From Hygrophila difformis (taxonomy: Eukaryota > Streptophyta > Magnoliopsida > Lamiales > Acanthaceae): 64,000 bases of DNA. The notes beneath the pieces were generated by a model. The model worked only from the letters and a program-made list of their open reading frames with translations. It was not told where the DNA came from and did not search any database. Shown piece by piece: positions 30,967 through 43,085 of the stretch. The translations under genes were made by a program, and so were the position numbers. The stretch spans positions 26,894,057 to 26,958,056 of the forward strand of contig JAOANR010000002.1 of the NCBI GenBank assembly GCA_030278955.1, in the 5' to 3' direction. Position 1 is the stretch's first letter. Every line of letters starts with the position of its first letter.

Positions 30967-31901
30967 TGTAGTAGAGTTCTTGAACATCCTAGGGTCACCC
31001 GACTTGTTCAAAATTGTCACGAACGGATCTACGCAACACGTTCAACAGTTCAAAGCTTGTAACCCTTGATCTACACGCCTACACGATCGTTTTTGGTTGC
31101 CGGGAAGTCGCCGGAAAGTCATCGGAAGATTGTCGGAAAGGTGGCTTTTGTTTTAGGAGAGTTTTGGATGGAAGAGGGTTTGTAAGACTGAGGAATGAGG
31201 CTAGGGTTCATCCAATCTCAACCTAAAGGCCCTTCCATCGACTGAAATTGGGTTTCCATAGTCGGGGTCGCAAATTTTGGCAAGAAATCGCCGAAATCGC
31301 GCAAGTTGCCAGCTGCCTCTGTAGTGGCGCGGGGTTGGCTCGGGGTTTGGCCAAATCCCGCGCGGAGGGCGCGCGGCCTGGTCTGGGCCGTGCGTCCGGA
31401 CTGGGCCGTGCAATCCCGTCGGGCCTTTTCTCCTCTCTTTCGGGTTTCTATCCTCCTACATTTTCGGGCTCGATTTTTCCGGGTCATTCTCGGATCACTA
31501 TTCCTATCTTTAATCTATTTCGACTTGAAATCGATTTCGGGTTTGAAATCTTAAGTCCGTCGGTTTCGGATTGTCGGCTTCTAATTCGTCGTCTTTTGGC
31601 TCCCGTGCAATAACTTATCTAATTAAATTATTTTCGACTTCACGGGTTCTTGGAATTAAAATTCTTTTCTTTCTTGAATTTAATTCCAATTCTTTTGACT
31701 CGATTCATGGAATGTCTTCGGGCTTCCTTTCCCTCTTTTATTCCATTTTGAATTTTTGAATCTATCGGCGTTTCATTTCCGAGCAATAATTTAGTGTGAT
31801 AAATTATTTTCTTCTTCTCGGAGATATTTCGACCTTGATTGGATTAAGAAACTAGTTTTATTCATTTGGACGCCGATAAAAATCTCGGGTACTACAGAAA
31901 C

Positions 31902-32362
31902 ACTCGTGATCGTTGCATGCAAAAGAAAAATACACATTTACTTCCAAACACAAATATTTCCCGTAATACATACATGCACCAATGTGCATTTAGAAAATAA
32001 GACACTACTATCATAGGTTTGGACACCACAGTTAGTTTTGTTTAGCACCACACGTACCTCATTCTCTTGCTGCCAGCTTCCTTGTTCGTCACATTCATCT
32101 TGCCAAAGGACTGTCCCTAGCATTGTTCAAACTTGCCATCCTCATTACATCTGCGTCGTTGATGAGTTCCATTGAGTATCATCCATCGTCTTTCTCATAG
32201 TGTAAGCTATTTCTTGTTGCACATACGTCGGGCCATATTCCCCTCAACTTTTCATATACTTCCGGAAGAAGATCCACAGCCTTAAATCGCACATGATGCA
32301 CCTCCGATTTGTAATGACAGAAAAGCATTATCTCTTCCCATGGTGTGGATCTTCACCTGTGC
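31902..32362 (-). pseudogene. MULE transposase fragment, N-terminal region
   Basis: The minus strand can be read as PWEEIMLFCHYKSEVHHVRF and KAVDLLPEVYEKLRGIWPDV, ending in a stop at DDG, then SMELINDADVMRMASLNNAR in another frame. This is the N-terminal region that precedes the DNA-binding domain in MULE transposases. Several frame changes and stops show decay. With 28164-28860 it forms one gene split by solo LTR E. Confidence 0.65.
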
Positions 32363-33027
32363 TCATCATACTTCTTCCACTCCAAGGAACCCTCTCTCCG
32401 CGCGATTAGTTCTTGTGAATAAAAAAACCCTAACGCTTCTCCTCGGAACCTCTCCAGAATCTCCTCCAAAACCCTACCCTTACCCTCGTCTCTTCCCTCT
32501 CGACCCAAAAAGAAACCCGCCCCCTATTCCTCTGATGATCGGTTGAAAATGTGGTAAGAAACCCTAACCTTTTCCATCTCCAATTCCACGATCGCAGCTC
32601 GCCTTTCCTGGGACGAATTTCGCGCGAACAGGAGCTTCCCAACGAATAAAGGCGCGAACAGGAGCTTCCCAAAGAAGCCAGCAGTCCGATGTAGTGATTT
32701 GTGTTTGTGGTGGGTTTGTAAACCATTTTTGCGTAAGGAGGAAAGGAGGAGGGAGAATGCAATGAGTACCTGTCATTTCATTACTCCTTTTCTTATTCCT
32801 TTTCTTTATTGCAATGGGGATTAAAGTGGAATGTATTTCACTATTAGGTACTAATACATGAGAAGAGAAGTATGTGGGGATTTAACAAAAATAAATTAAA
32901 TGGAGGGGGTTTAACTATAAAAATCCCTTATTATTATTATAATTATATATAATAATTATAATTATAAAAGGGCAGTAAGTTAGTACGAAGTTATCAGATT
33001 TTGTTATAGTTATGCAGTGATGCAGAT
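32363..33027. other. Spacer between MULE and the transporter gene
   Basis: Probably includes the terminal part of the MULE, but I could not define its inverted repeat. There is a short direct repeat GCGAACAGGAGCTTCCCAA near 32623 and 32654. Positions 32766-32865 form a loose fold-back (GTACCT...AGGTAC). The rest is AT-rich and has no gene. Confidence 0.4.
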
Positions 33028-33549
33028 ATAGGGCTCGTTTGGATTGGCTTTTGAACAAAGCAGAAGCCAAAAATAGAAGCAGAAGCAGAAGTCAAAAGCA
33101 AAAGCATGTAACTTTTGTGTTTGGATGAAATATTTGAAAAGCGGCTTTTTCTAGAAAATATGTTTGGATGAATAAAAATGAAAAGTGCTTTTGAAATGTA
33201 TTAATTACTAAAAAGGATGTGTTACTTAATATGATAATAAGATATATTTATAGTGTAATTTATATTAAGTAGTGGAGTATTTAAGTCCTTGCACATTTTA
33301 CGAGGTGCTTTTGCTTCTGCACCTCCTGGGCTGCTTCTTCCAGAAGCACTTTTTTGACTTTTCGAAGTGCTTTTACTTTTTCTTAAAAAGCCAAAACAAA
33401 TACATAATTTCTATTAGAAGTACTTTTTGGCAGAAGCAAAGCCAAAAACACCTCCCTAGAAACCATTCCAAACAAAGGGCTGATAGATACTTGGCCAAAA
33501 ACACCTCCCTAGAAACCATTCCAAACAAAGGGCTGATAGATACTTGGGA
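33028..33549. mobile_element. Fold-back MITE upstream of the transporter gene
   Basis: The left arm begins GGGCTCGTTTGG and has AAGCAGAAGCAGAAG. The right arm has GGTGCTTTTGCTTCTGC and ends CCAAACAAAGGGCT. Termini and subterminal AAGC/GCTT-rich arms are inverted, as in hAT-type MITEs. No coding capacity. It ends about 170 bp before the ATG of the transporter gene, so it may lie in its promoter. Confidence 0.6.
33441..33546 (+). repeat. 53-bp perfect tandem duplication at the MITE right end
   Basis: The unit starting GCCAAAAACACCTCCCTAG and ending GATAGATACTTG occurs twice head to tail (33441 and 33494) without differences. It duplicates the right terminus of the MITE. Confidence 0.85.
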
Positions 33550-33720
33550 TGTTTGGGAGTGAGCGAATTCACTAGCAGATAGCAGATTCGGAGAGCAAAT
33601 TGTGAGAAAATATGCTATTTCAATCCGCTCTAAATCTACTTTCAACCAAACACACCCACTATAGATTAGGCAGGGGAGGGACAGTAGAGAAGACCAGGAG
33701 GAGTTTTGGGGTGTTGGGAT

Positions 33721-36700
33721 ATGTGGGAGGCGATTTGTTTGAGTATTGTGGCCTCAGCCGGCAACAACGTCGGCAAAGTCCTCCAGAAAAAGGCCTCTCT
33801 CATTCTCCCTCCTTTCTCCTTCAACTTTAAGGTAATCACTAATCTTAATCTTTATTATCACTTTTATTTAATTAAGGGTTAAGTACTCACGAACCATCAG
33901 CAAACAGACACTTTTATGTAAAATCCTGGTAATGCTGATGTCAATATGCACCCGCACCGAATCATCGTCTTCCTCGCAGATTATTTATTTATTTATTTTA
34001 TTGTGTTTTTGAAACTTTATTCTTGATGATTGCAACGGCCAAGGTTTTCCTCTGTGGGTCTCTCTTGATTAGTTTTATTAGGGTTCTTTTTATTTTTCTT
34101 CTTTTTTCATTTTTTTTATTTAAATGTTTGCCATGTCGTGGGTTTATGATATCTAGTTTTGTATGTAAGCTAACCGAAAATCCGTCTGGTTGAAGTTTTG
34201 TAATTTGATGAAGCAAATAGATATCCATCTGGTTTGACACCCGGAATGAACCCATCAAGAGACACATAACTAAATCCTTAACCGATTAGAATGAAAAATC
34301 GGATGCTCCCTGTTTCAGCCATCACCCAATATTTGATAACAAACTATATACCCAGAAATGGATCTTTCTGTGAAAGCTCGTGTTTGTTAATTGTATGCCA
34401 ATGCCTATGGGATACTTCTGATCTTTATAGTAATGTTTCAATTCAATATGATCCCTTTTCTCTTTAAATGACAGATTGGATGCAAGATAACTTTTACTTA
34501 ATAAATTAACATTACTAAAGTCGCTTGTATAACATGGCTAATTCAGGCAACTCATTTTTGAACTTGAGCTATCCATTCACAACATAAGAATCCTTCACCA
34601 ATGAATGCATGTGACTTGTCTAGACATGTGGGGCAATTATAATGGTTAATGATCATAGTATGTTAATCCTGGGTTGTAAAAAAAAAACTTATCAATAATT
34701 GATCAACTCATGGTGAATGTGAGTATTAATCATTTCATGGGCAATTTCATCAGGGGAATTTTATTTGTGGTTTGTGGCGATTGTTTCTTGCACTCGAATA
34801 AGCACTTTGGACTTTAACTTCAGCTATCGCTTAGTTTAGGTTTTCGTGGTGGAAATTGAATTGTTCTCATTTGTTCTGGAATACAGTATTTGGGAATCAA
34901 ATTCTCTTCAGATCAATCTCAGTTAGATTTTACCTTTTTAACGTCGCGAGTATCATCATCATCATCCTAGTTTATACTTATATGCTACATAAGTCAGGTT
35001 GCATACATGGATCATATGTGATCACTGAGTGTGGTTAAAGGACATCACTTGCTGGCGTAAGGGTTTCTTTCCAATTCTTTTTAGGCCTGTCTTTCCTTTT
35101 AATATGAACTGACGGGTATTTTCTTTCACTGGTCAGTTGATGATGTGACTGTATATTTATAGTACCTTTTTGTCATTCTTGTAAGTTTATTGTTTGTCTT
35201 TCCAAACCAAAGATTTATGTACAGTTACAATATTAAACCACTTTTCTCTCAGTGTGAAGCAGCTTGAATAGATACATGTATCTTTCTCAAAGAGAAAATA
35301 GCAGAATATGTTTGAGGCATATGACAAATGTTCTGTATTACAGGTGTTAAGAGCATATGCTTCCAACAGAGCTTGGATTTTTGGATTCTTAATGGACATT
35401 TTTGGAGGTGTCCTGATGCTGCTAGCACTTTCTCAAGCTCCGGTATATCCATTAAATGCCACTTAATTTCAATCTATTCAGCTCTCATAGCTCATGACAA
35501 TGATTATATCCTGATATTTCACATTTCAAATAGGTGACAGTCATTCAACCTGTTTCTGGCTGTGGGCTTGCTATTCTTTCCATCTTTTCTCATTTTTATC
35601 TGAAAGAGATCATGAATGTTATTGACTGGATGGGAATTCTTTTGGCTGGCATGGGGACAATAGGTAATGCATGCGCTTGAAAATAGATGTGCATCACTAG
35701 ATTCCAGAATTCCTTGGAGTGCAGATTATTTTTTCTTCTCTTTTAATTTGAGATGTTATTTTGTTAATCGTTTATATGGCCCATCTGATATTTAATAAAT
35801 TCTTCTACTTTAACCCACTGTATTTTTTATATTAATGAAGTTGATATTATAGTTCTTTACTAATTTTCAATGAATGAATGCTTTCAATCTGAATTTGACA
35901 TGAAACATTAATTGTACAATTGGAAAAAAAGGTAGATAATGAGCAGGCTTCTAGTGTAATCGTGATCACAACATTGATGATTTCTGCAATGTCTTATATG
36001 ATTTTACATCGTTTGTCTTTCTGTAAGACAGAATTTATGTTCAAATACATTTTCATCAATCTAATATGGCTTCCTTAGTTTTTCATTGTGTAATGCTGAT
36101 TATTATACATGGCATAAATGAGCTTGATATATACTTCCTCCATTTCTTTTTATTTGCCCCATTGAGATTTTGTGTACTATTCACACATACACTTTGATTT
36201 AAAGTTTTATTATAGTTATATAAGTTAAAATATAGTCAAGTGAGATCTTGTTAGATTCGTCTCGTTATGTAGTTTTTAAATATCAAACTTTTAGAATTTT
36301 TACTTGTACCGAATTTTTATTATTAATGGTTTAAAATGTGCATAGGACTGCGTGCTGGGTGGGTCCGTAGCAAATAATAAAAAATAGAGGAAGTACATAT
36401 GTATATGCATGTAGCCATGTACATATATATGTATGTACGTACTTATGTAAGTACGTACGTATGAATGCATAATATAATTATATGAATTGTGCTATCCTTG
36501 AGTAATCTAATTTGTCTTGTTGTATGCATCCAGGAGTTGGTGCTGGAGGGGAAGAACAAGAAGCATTAAGCATCTCTCTTTCGCGTTTACCGTTACTGGC
36601 ATTGATAATTGCTTTCTTGTTTGTAGGTATCTCACCTTATTCAGCATCTATAGAGATAATAGGCTGGCATCTTGTAACTTTTACGATAACATAATTCTTG

Positions 36701-39302
36701 CTCAAGGTTAAAAGCAATTGGACATGCAATGGTTGCTTAGTGTCCAATGTGTAATGTACTCCCTCCGTTTTCCAAAAAATGAAACGGACCCACAATGCAC
36801 GCAGTCCAATGCACATTTTAAACCATTAATAACTCAAATTCGGTACAAGTAAAAATTATAAAAGTTCGATATTTAAAAACTACTCGACGAGACGAATCTA
36901 ACAAGATCCGACTTGGCTATATTTTAACTTGTATAACTATGATAAAACTTTAAGTCAAAGTGTGTGCGTGAATAGTGTCAAATTTTACAATATTCCAATT
37001 AATTGGAAACGGAGGAAGTACATTTCAAGAAGAATTGTAATAAGTAACCCCTCGAAATGCGGAATCCCTGATTTTGTGAGAAATGTATAACTACAATTGC
37101 AGGTGAAGCATGTCCTTTGGTTAAAAGCATTTGAAAGACGAGAACACGGAATTATTAGGAATAGTGTGTTTCTGATTCTATTGTTTTTCTATTCCAAAGG
37201 AAAAGAGATCCTCTTCCAGTCGTTTGGTTCTGTTTTAAAGCTTATTAAGTTTTCTTTGTAGCTATTTCTAAATGGATTGCTTCGTATTTATAGACATGAA
37301 AGAAGAGAACAGGACTTGGTATGTAAAAGATTCCTAATTATAACTGTATCTTTATATTGACTGTTGAAATTCTCTTAAACTTCTTGTAATGCTTGATATT
37401 TGACCTTACAGGTGCAATATGAAGTGGTTGAGGAAACTGTGTTTTGGGTTGGAATCTGGCCTTTTCTTTGGGTACTGACATCATCTTAAAGAAATCCTCG
37501 TTTATGAATATTCAATTTTGTGCAGTACACAAATTTTATTATTATCTAATCCTAGGAGAATAAGTACTTTAAATGCTATTTCAGGCTTGCATCTGTCGCA
37601 TCAAAGACGGGATTTGTATTCTTGGAGCAAGGATTTTCTGATTTATTAATTCTAACTTGCATCTCCATGAGCATATCCTGTAGTGCTTCCGGGTTTTTTT
37701 ATCAGGTAATATGGATACTGTTTACATTGGGTTTTCCGGAATTATATGCCCATCTCAAATGTTTCTACACCCCCTCTTAAATTCGTATGCATATTTTATA
37801 AGATAATGGTCTTGTTTGGATACATTTCTGAAGGTGTTTTGGAAGAAAAAATCATGTAAAAATAAATAATTTGATTTGATAATTTTATGTATAAAATACT
37901 TCCTCCGTCTCATTGAGATTGTTACGTTTGAATTTTTTACACTTTTCACTATTTAAGTTTTATTCGAATTTTTATCATAGTTATGTAAGAAAAAACATAG
38001 TCAAGTGAGATCTTGTTAGATTCGACTAATCTTGTAGTTTAGGAATATCATTTTTTTATAATTTTTTATTGTACACAATTTAAGTTATTAAACCTTAAAA
38101 ATGTGTATCGGCATACGTGTCAGATGGGTCCGTAACAATTATAATGAGGCGGAGGTAGTATCATATAGTAATAGGCTGATATAATTGTGAATAGAAATAA
38201 TAGGATGTTGGATATATTTCTAACATTGTAAAAGTGTATAAAATTTGAAGTATTAAGATATAACTTGTAGAATTAGATTATTTTTTTCTATTTATATACA
38301 TTTACTTTTATCTCATAGTGAATCAGAGTGAGTGAAAAAAGTAAATAATTTTACTTTGGAAATTTGTAAACGGCCTATTAGATCTAATGGAGTAAGAGGT
38401 AATAAATGATTTTTCTTTTAAATTTTCATATTAACAAAAGGGTTAGAAAATTTTTAATTAAAGAAGCCGTGTAGGTGAAAAAAATGTACTTTGGGAAAGA
38501 ATTATTTGTGAGCGAGCATCCAAACAGGATTCAACAATAGCATTGCTTTAAATGGAGTTTCTCTTGTTCTGAACTAGGGCGCGATCTGTTTTGCATGATA
38601 CTTTTTGTGGAGTATGCATTTCAGTGTGAGATGCTAATTGTCTTTCAATTTGGTAAACAGGCCCATGGTTTGAAGCATGGAAGGGCAATTGTTGTGTCCA
38701 CCTGTGGAGCTGTCGCTTCAATCATCACATGCGTATTTGCTGGTATATTTGCATTGGGTGAACAATTGCCATCAGCTCCGGTAGCTCGCCTTCATCTTTT
38801 TCTTGGATGGTATATATCTATTTAACTTTTCGTCTTCTAGGCTCCTATTACTTTAGAAATCCAGTTTTCTGCTAGGGGCATGACTAGTTTCATGGGAATG
38901 GAAATGAAAATGAAGATATTTGCCAAAGATATGGCTATTTAATCTTAATTAAAATACAATATTTTCATTTTTCACGTTTTTATAATTTGAATCTAATTTC
39001 AATTAGCCATGCCTAAGTGCCCTCTTATTCTTTAATTAGTTAATTTGAGATCATTCCAATTTCCATGTAGGTTTTTTATCATTTTTGGTGTGATCCTACT
39101 GGTAACTTCTTCAAGACTATTGCGATGTCTTCCAATGCCATGGAGACGTTTTGTGCGAATGGGCATGGAGCAGGAGCAGAATTCAGGGACAAAGCTACCT
39201 GGCTCAATCCGTACGAGGGACAAAAATCCAAGTACTGTTATCCATACGAGCACACTGCATCATTTAATTTCATCCCCTTCCCCTTGGACAGCAAAAGAAT
39301 GA
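33721..39302 (+). CDS. NIPA-type (DUF803) magnesium transporter, nine exons, exon 6 frameshift
   Basis: Likely Mg2+ transporter with many membrane helices, closest in memory to the Arabidopsis NIPA8-like branch. Exons (all GT-AG): 33721-33831, 35344-35442, 35534-35663, 36534-36622, 37262-37318, 37412-37471, 37585-37705, 38661-38809, 39071-39302. Key strings: ASAGNNVGKVLQKKASLILP (exon 1), VTVIQPVSGCGLAILSIFSH and FYLKEIMNVIDW (3), GVGAGGEEQEALS (4), VQYEVVEE (6), ASKTGFVFLEQGFSD (7), GLKHGRAIVVSTCGAVASI (8), VTSSRLLRCLP (9). Translation would be about 348 residues. Exon 6 has GTGTTTTGGG where the family frame needs one T fewer (VEETVFGLESG), so it is out of frame by one. AATAAA at 39442 may be the poly(A) signal. 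If the extra T is real, this allele is broken in mid-protein; otherwise it is a sequencing error. Confidence 0.87.
36130..36400. mobile_element. Stowaway-type MITE in intron 3
   Basis: Termini ACTTCCTCCAT ... ATAGAGGAAGT are inverted and flanked by TA. Inside is GTCAAGTGAGATCTTGTTAG. About 265 bp, no coding capacity. Confidence 0.75.
36757..37022. mobile_element. Stowaway-type MITE in intron 4 (opposite orientation)
   Basis: Termini ACTCCCTCCGTTT ... AAACGGAGGAAGT, flanked by TA. The internal sequence CTAACAAGATCCGACTTGGC is the reverse complement of the intron 3 copy's core. Confidence 0.8.
37898..38161. mobile_element. Stowaway-type MITE in intron 7
   Basis: Termini ACTTCCTCCGTCTC ... GAGGCGGAGGTAGT, flanked by TA, with the same internal core (GTCAAGTGAGATCTTGTTAG) and orientation as the intron 3 copy. 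Confidence 0.8.
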
Positions 39303-40247
39303 ATTCAATTATGCCAACGAGAAGACATACACCCGCGATGAAGTTTGGTCCTGACTTCAATATGGGTCGGAGCAGAACCGAACTGAGCTGAGGTCCATTG
39401 CTACTAATGAGACCATGTTCTAAATAGTATATAAAAGAGAGAATAAATTAAATGACATACTCCTTTTGCATATGTGTATGCACACAACGGGTTGTATATT
39501 TGTGCATTTCACCCATCACTCCTTTGATCTCTAGTCGCATTTGACTACAATATAGTACCAACCAACAGATGTAGCATCTGTGATTTCGGGTTTTAAGTTC
39601 TTCTACCGATTGTTGGATCTAAATGGCTGGCAAAATAAATCAAAGTTAAATTTTATCAGCAGTTGTATGTTTAATCTAATAATTTAGTCAGTTTATAACT
39701 AGTTCATTACAACTACTTCTTTATAACTACTTCATTACATGTTTATAAGATAGAGATCAGATTTTACATGTAGAAACATACAAAGATAAATTTATAGATT
39801 TAGTTTTCGGAGATAAATTTTAAAGATTTGAGAGTTGTTGATAGTGAAATTCTCTTGTGATCCAAGTACACAGATATTAGCTTACTATATGATGAGATTA
39901 TGTTCTTGATGCCTTCAATGCGTTGTTATTGAAGCTCGTTTTTGCAAATTTTAGATTTGGCATTGCGATGCTTGTGAAGGTTATGAATCTTGTAGCAATG
40001 AGGTATGAATTATATGGTTTCTTGGGAGTTCAAGAGTAATTCGATCAGATTTTGTTAGTTTCTCAACTGTATCAGATTGGTGTGTCTTATCAGAGATAAT
40101 AGTCGTTGTTTGAGCATTGAAGGAACGACTGATTGTTCCAGTAGGTGTTGTAAATCCTAGAGTACTTGGAGTCTGGTGGCGGAATGTGTATCTGATTGTC
40201 ATTGCTGATCTTTAGTTCATTATCTGGATTGAAATCCACCGACTGGG
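39303..40247. other. Intergenic, downstream of the transporter gene
   Basis: 3' untranslated region with AATAAA at 39442, then unique AT-rich sequence. A minus frame of 73 codons (39981-40202) with TPSTLGFTTPTGTISRSFN has some protein-like character, but I cannot assign it. Confidence 0.4.
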
Positions 40248-40523
40248 TTACCATTTTTTTTTTTTTTTTTTTTTTTTTCTCCTGGTTATTGTCTTGGTGT
40301 AGATCAAGTTTTCCTGCGTTATTCTTACTTGGCAAGAACTAACAATTACTCACGGGTAATCAATTTGGGACCAACAAACAACTTACCAAGCATTCTAACA
40401 CAACACTCTATAAACAGAACACTCTCTACTGCTCTGCAATTCATACTTCTCTCCGTATCGTCTTTGCTGGAGCTTCCTTATTTTCGACGTCCCTATAGTG
40501 ACAAAATAATCGTTTTACCATTT
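40248..40523 (-). mobile_element. Short poly(A) retro-insertion with 9-bp TSD
   Basis: The 9-mer TTACCATTT occurs at 40248-40256 and 40515-40523. Between them lie a long T run (to about 40279) and about 235 bp of other sequence, as expected for a minus-strand cDNA insertion with a poly(A) tail. Its source is not recognised (SINE, truncated LINE or transcript copy). Confidence 0.45.
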
Positions 40524-42078
40524 GAGGACAGACAATAGACGAAATCATGAGCACTATTCTGTAAACAGTTTGCAACATTATCCACAGGCTTTCCGTTTCG
40601 ATAACAAAGTAATTCTTGATTCCTTGCAGACACAGAATATATTATTGTTCATGGTTGGTCCAACAAATTGATTACCTACGTACGTACGATCTATGACCAA
40701 AACTCATTTTCCAGCGTCCTTCATTGCGATAACTAACTAACTAAAGTGTCATTTAAATGTGCTTGCAATGATGTCTTCCATAAATGCTTCAAATATATTG
40801 AAAATGTTATTTTGTTGGGTCGGCTCGATCTATTTTAAATATTAAATTTTGGCCTCTATGTAAAAATAATAAATTTAATTTTCATTAACAAAACACAAAA
40901 AATAAATAAATAAATAAATAAATAAAGATACAACTAACATGATAGAGGAATGTTCTAATAATAAAATTGTAACTTAAAATCTCGAGTATTCCATAAAGCA
41001 AATTCATCAATCAAATTCTCAAAAGTAATTTAATCTGATACATATAATAACTCTTAATAGAATTATAGTGGAAAATAAAACTAAATAATAACGCACATGT
41101 AACAACTCTCAATAGAAATTTAATTGAGATGGGGATTTGACTAAATAGTCAAGAGTTCACTATCTTCCAACCTTATGGTTAGCTGTTTGATTCCCCACCC
41201 ACCCCCATCCCTCCTTTTATCCCTTCGTAATTTATGTGGTATGAGTTCCCACCACTAATTTATCTGGCCAATGACTTTGCCAAAAAAAAAAAAAAAAGTT
41301 GAATGAGCTGATTTTTTAGGAAGATAACAGGTCTCCAATTTTGGGAGGGAAGATGTAAAAATCTTTATGAAATTTTTTTGGATATATGAAATCATTATGA
41401 ATTTGTTTATATGTGTATATATGCGTTTAATTTATTTCTTGTTTTATATAAATAAAAATAAAAGTAGGCCCCAAATAGTTAGGGCCTTGAGCGCCTATTT
41501 GGCTGCTCCCCTAATAGCTAGAGATGAAAGTGAGATGGATATTTTTCATTCGATTCGATGCCATATTCGATTAAATTCGAGTTCGAATTCGAATCTAAAT
41601 TTTGCTATCCGGATAATTGGAGGATACGGATACGAATATAAAAAGCTAGATACGGGACATATGGGATGTTAAAATATCCGTCCTTATCTGGATATTTATA
41701 TATATTTCATATATTATAATTATATTATATTAAATATAGAATAAATAAATAATATATTTATATTCTATTAAAACTTTAGTCTAAGCTTACAACCAAATTC
41801 AGAATTTCAATCACTCTGTAAGCTCTAAGCCTGTAATCGTCTTCTTCATCTGAATCATATTTTTAATTAATTAATACTCTTAACTATCTGAGGACATTAA
41901 TTTGGAGGCAGTTGATGTTAGTGGCTGTGGAGGAGGTAATGAAGACAATAATTTGCCCGTTCTCTTGAAAAAAATACTCTCAACTATGTTCGTTGGACTA
42001 CATCCAGAAGATTCCGATAATCACTAAAGATGTTACTGTCCTATATTTTGTTATTGCATTTTTGGGTCAATTAGCAGC
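40524..42078. other. Intergenic AT-rich sequence
   Basis: No gene seen. A (TAAA)n run at about 40900-40926 and a poly-A run near 41281. 41515-41690 (GAGATGAAAGTGAGATGGAT, then TTCGAGTTCGAATTCGAAT) resembles the inverted sequence at 62940-63140 and may be a hAT-type end fragment. Confidence 0.4.
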
Positions 42079-42275
42079 TTTTTTTTTTTTGGTAACAGCC
42101 ATAAAGCAAGCAAAAGAAGAAAAAGAAAAAAAGAACAACCGAAGAAAGTAAGCCTAACTACGGACCACTCATGTCCTCAAATATCGTCGACCATCACAAT
42201 CTCGTGCCAAGATTGCCTCGAGTCCATCTGGTGGGAATGCCCAAGTAGTGTAAAACTGTTCCAACGACAGCAGGT
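42079..42275 (-). mobile_element. 5'-truncated LINE 3' end
   Basis: A T-run at 42079-42090 (poly(A) on minus) followed by GGTAACAGCCATAAAGC and sequence parallel to the RNase H end of the larger LINE (42580-42620) and of the LINE at 63491. The 5' end is uncertain. Confidence 0.6.
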
Positions 42276-42591
42276 TATTTTGAATAATTTGCTTGTTGCC
42301 TAATTAGTAACTAATTAGTAGTAATTGAGGGGAATTATAATTTCTGAACATGTGCGAGTCAATCTATTGTCAATGTCTATTTAATTTTATGTGTTTGTGG
42401 GGTTAGTTGTCTACAGTTCACTTTTTTTTTTTTTAATATTTTTATAGCCATAAAAGACGAACTAAGAGAAATAAAAAGGAAAAATCTAAATCAAATCCGA
42501 AATGACGGCACCAACCAGCTCACAGCCTGGGATACCTAGAACCATTTGCATCTCTTTGAAGAGTCCAAGATAACCCATCCGGGGAAAAAGC

Positions 42592-43077
42592 CTAAGTGGT
42601 AAAGAACTGCTCATCCAAAGCCGCTTTACGAGCCAAAAAGTCAGTTGCCTGATTACCCTCCTGCAAAACATGCATAATATGACACCTCTTAAATCTCGCC
42701 TTTGTCCTACAGATTGAATCAAGCAAAGGCCACAGATGGTGATACAAGTTCCTCTCCTCAAGGACCAATCTCACCGCAACCAAGGAGTCAGAATACAATG
42801 TAACCCATCGAGCACCACAGTCCTCCGCCAAACAAAGACCCTTCCAGATAGCATAAAGTTCAATATGCAAAATAGGTCTCTCCCCATGCTGACCACCAGC
42901 GCCCATCACCCAACTTCCATTTCCCCGTCTGCAGAAAATGCCAAAGCAGGAACGACACTGGTCTTGTAGCAAACATCCATCAGTATGGACCACCATATCA
43001 TCTTCTCCACCATCATTCCAACCAACCCACCTGAGGCCACTGCAATTATCTACAGCTGAAGCATCATTACTAGTCAT
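42592..43077 (-). pseudogene. LINE RNase H domain
   Basis: Minus frame of 161 codons. HTDGCLLQDQCRSCFGIFCR (first Asp), HIELYAIWKGL (Glu), TLYSDSLVAVRLVL (second Asp) and HVLQEGNQATDFLARKA (end motif) fit the plant RVT_3/RNase H fold at the end of L1-type ORF2. The domain itself is intact, although its neighbours are broken. Confidence 0.85.
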
Positions 43078-43085
43078 GGCAGCCT

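Larger units (their letters stand above)
29097..31896 (-). mobile_element. Solo LTR E (2.8 kb, TSD gaaac)
   Basis: One LTR with no internal sequence, flanked by gaaac at 29092-29096 and 31897-31901. Sense strand runs TGTAGTACCCGAG to GGGGTGTTACA. The first 350 bp of its sense strand match the left end of LTR C (6894 on), including GAGATTTTTATCGGCG. It contains a GC island (31310-31420), leader with CGACTTTCCGGCGACTT, donor-like ACTTAC (plus, 30961-30966), four repeats about 185 bp apart, hairpin array and acceptor-like CTG (plus, 29447-29449). It probably arose by LTR-LTR recombination. Confidence 0.88.

Noticed and set aside
31218..31613. ORFs across the GC island of LTR E
   Set aside because: Arg/Ala-rich by composition; not kept in frame in LTR C, which shares this segment.
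39981..40335. Possible pararetrovirus or copia fragment on the minus strand
   Set aside because: Strings such as TPSTLGFTTPTG look protein-like, but no family motif (RT, zinc finger, coat or movement signature) was seen, and a retro-insertion breaks the frame.
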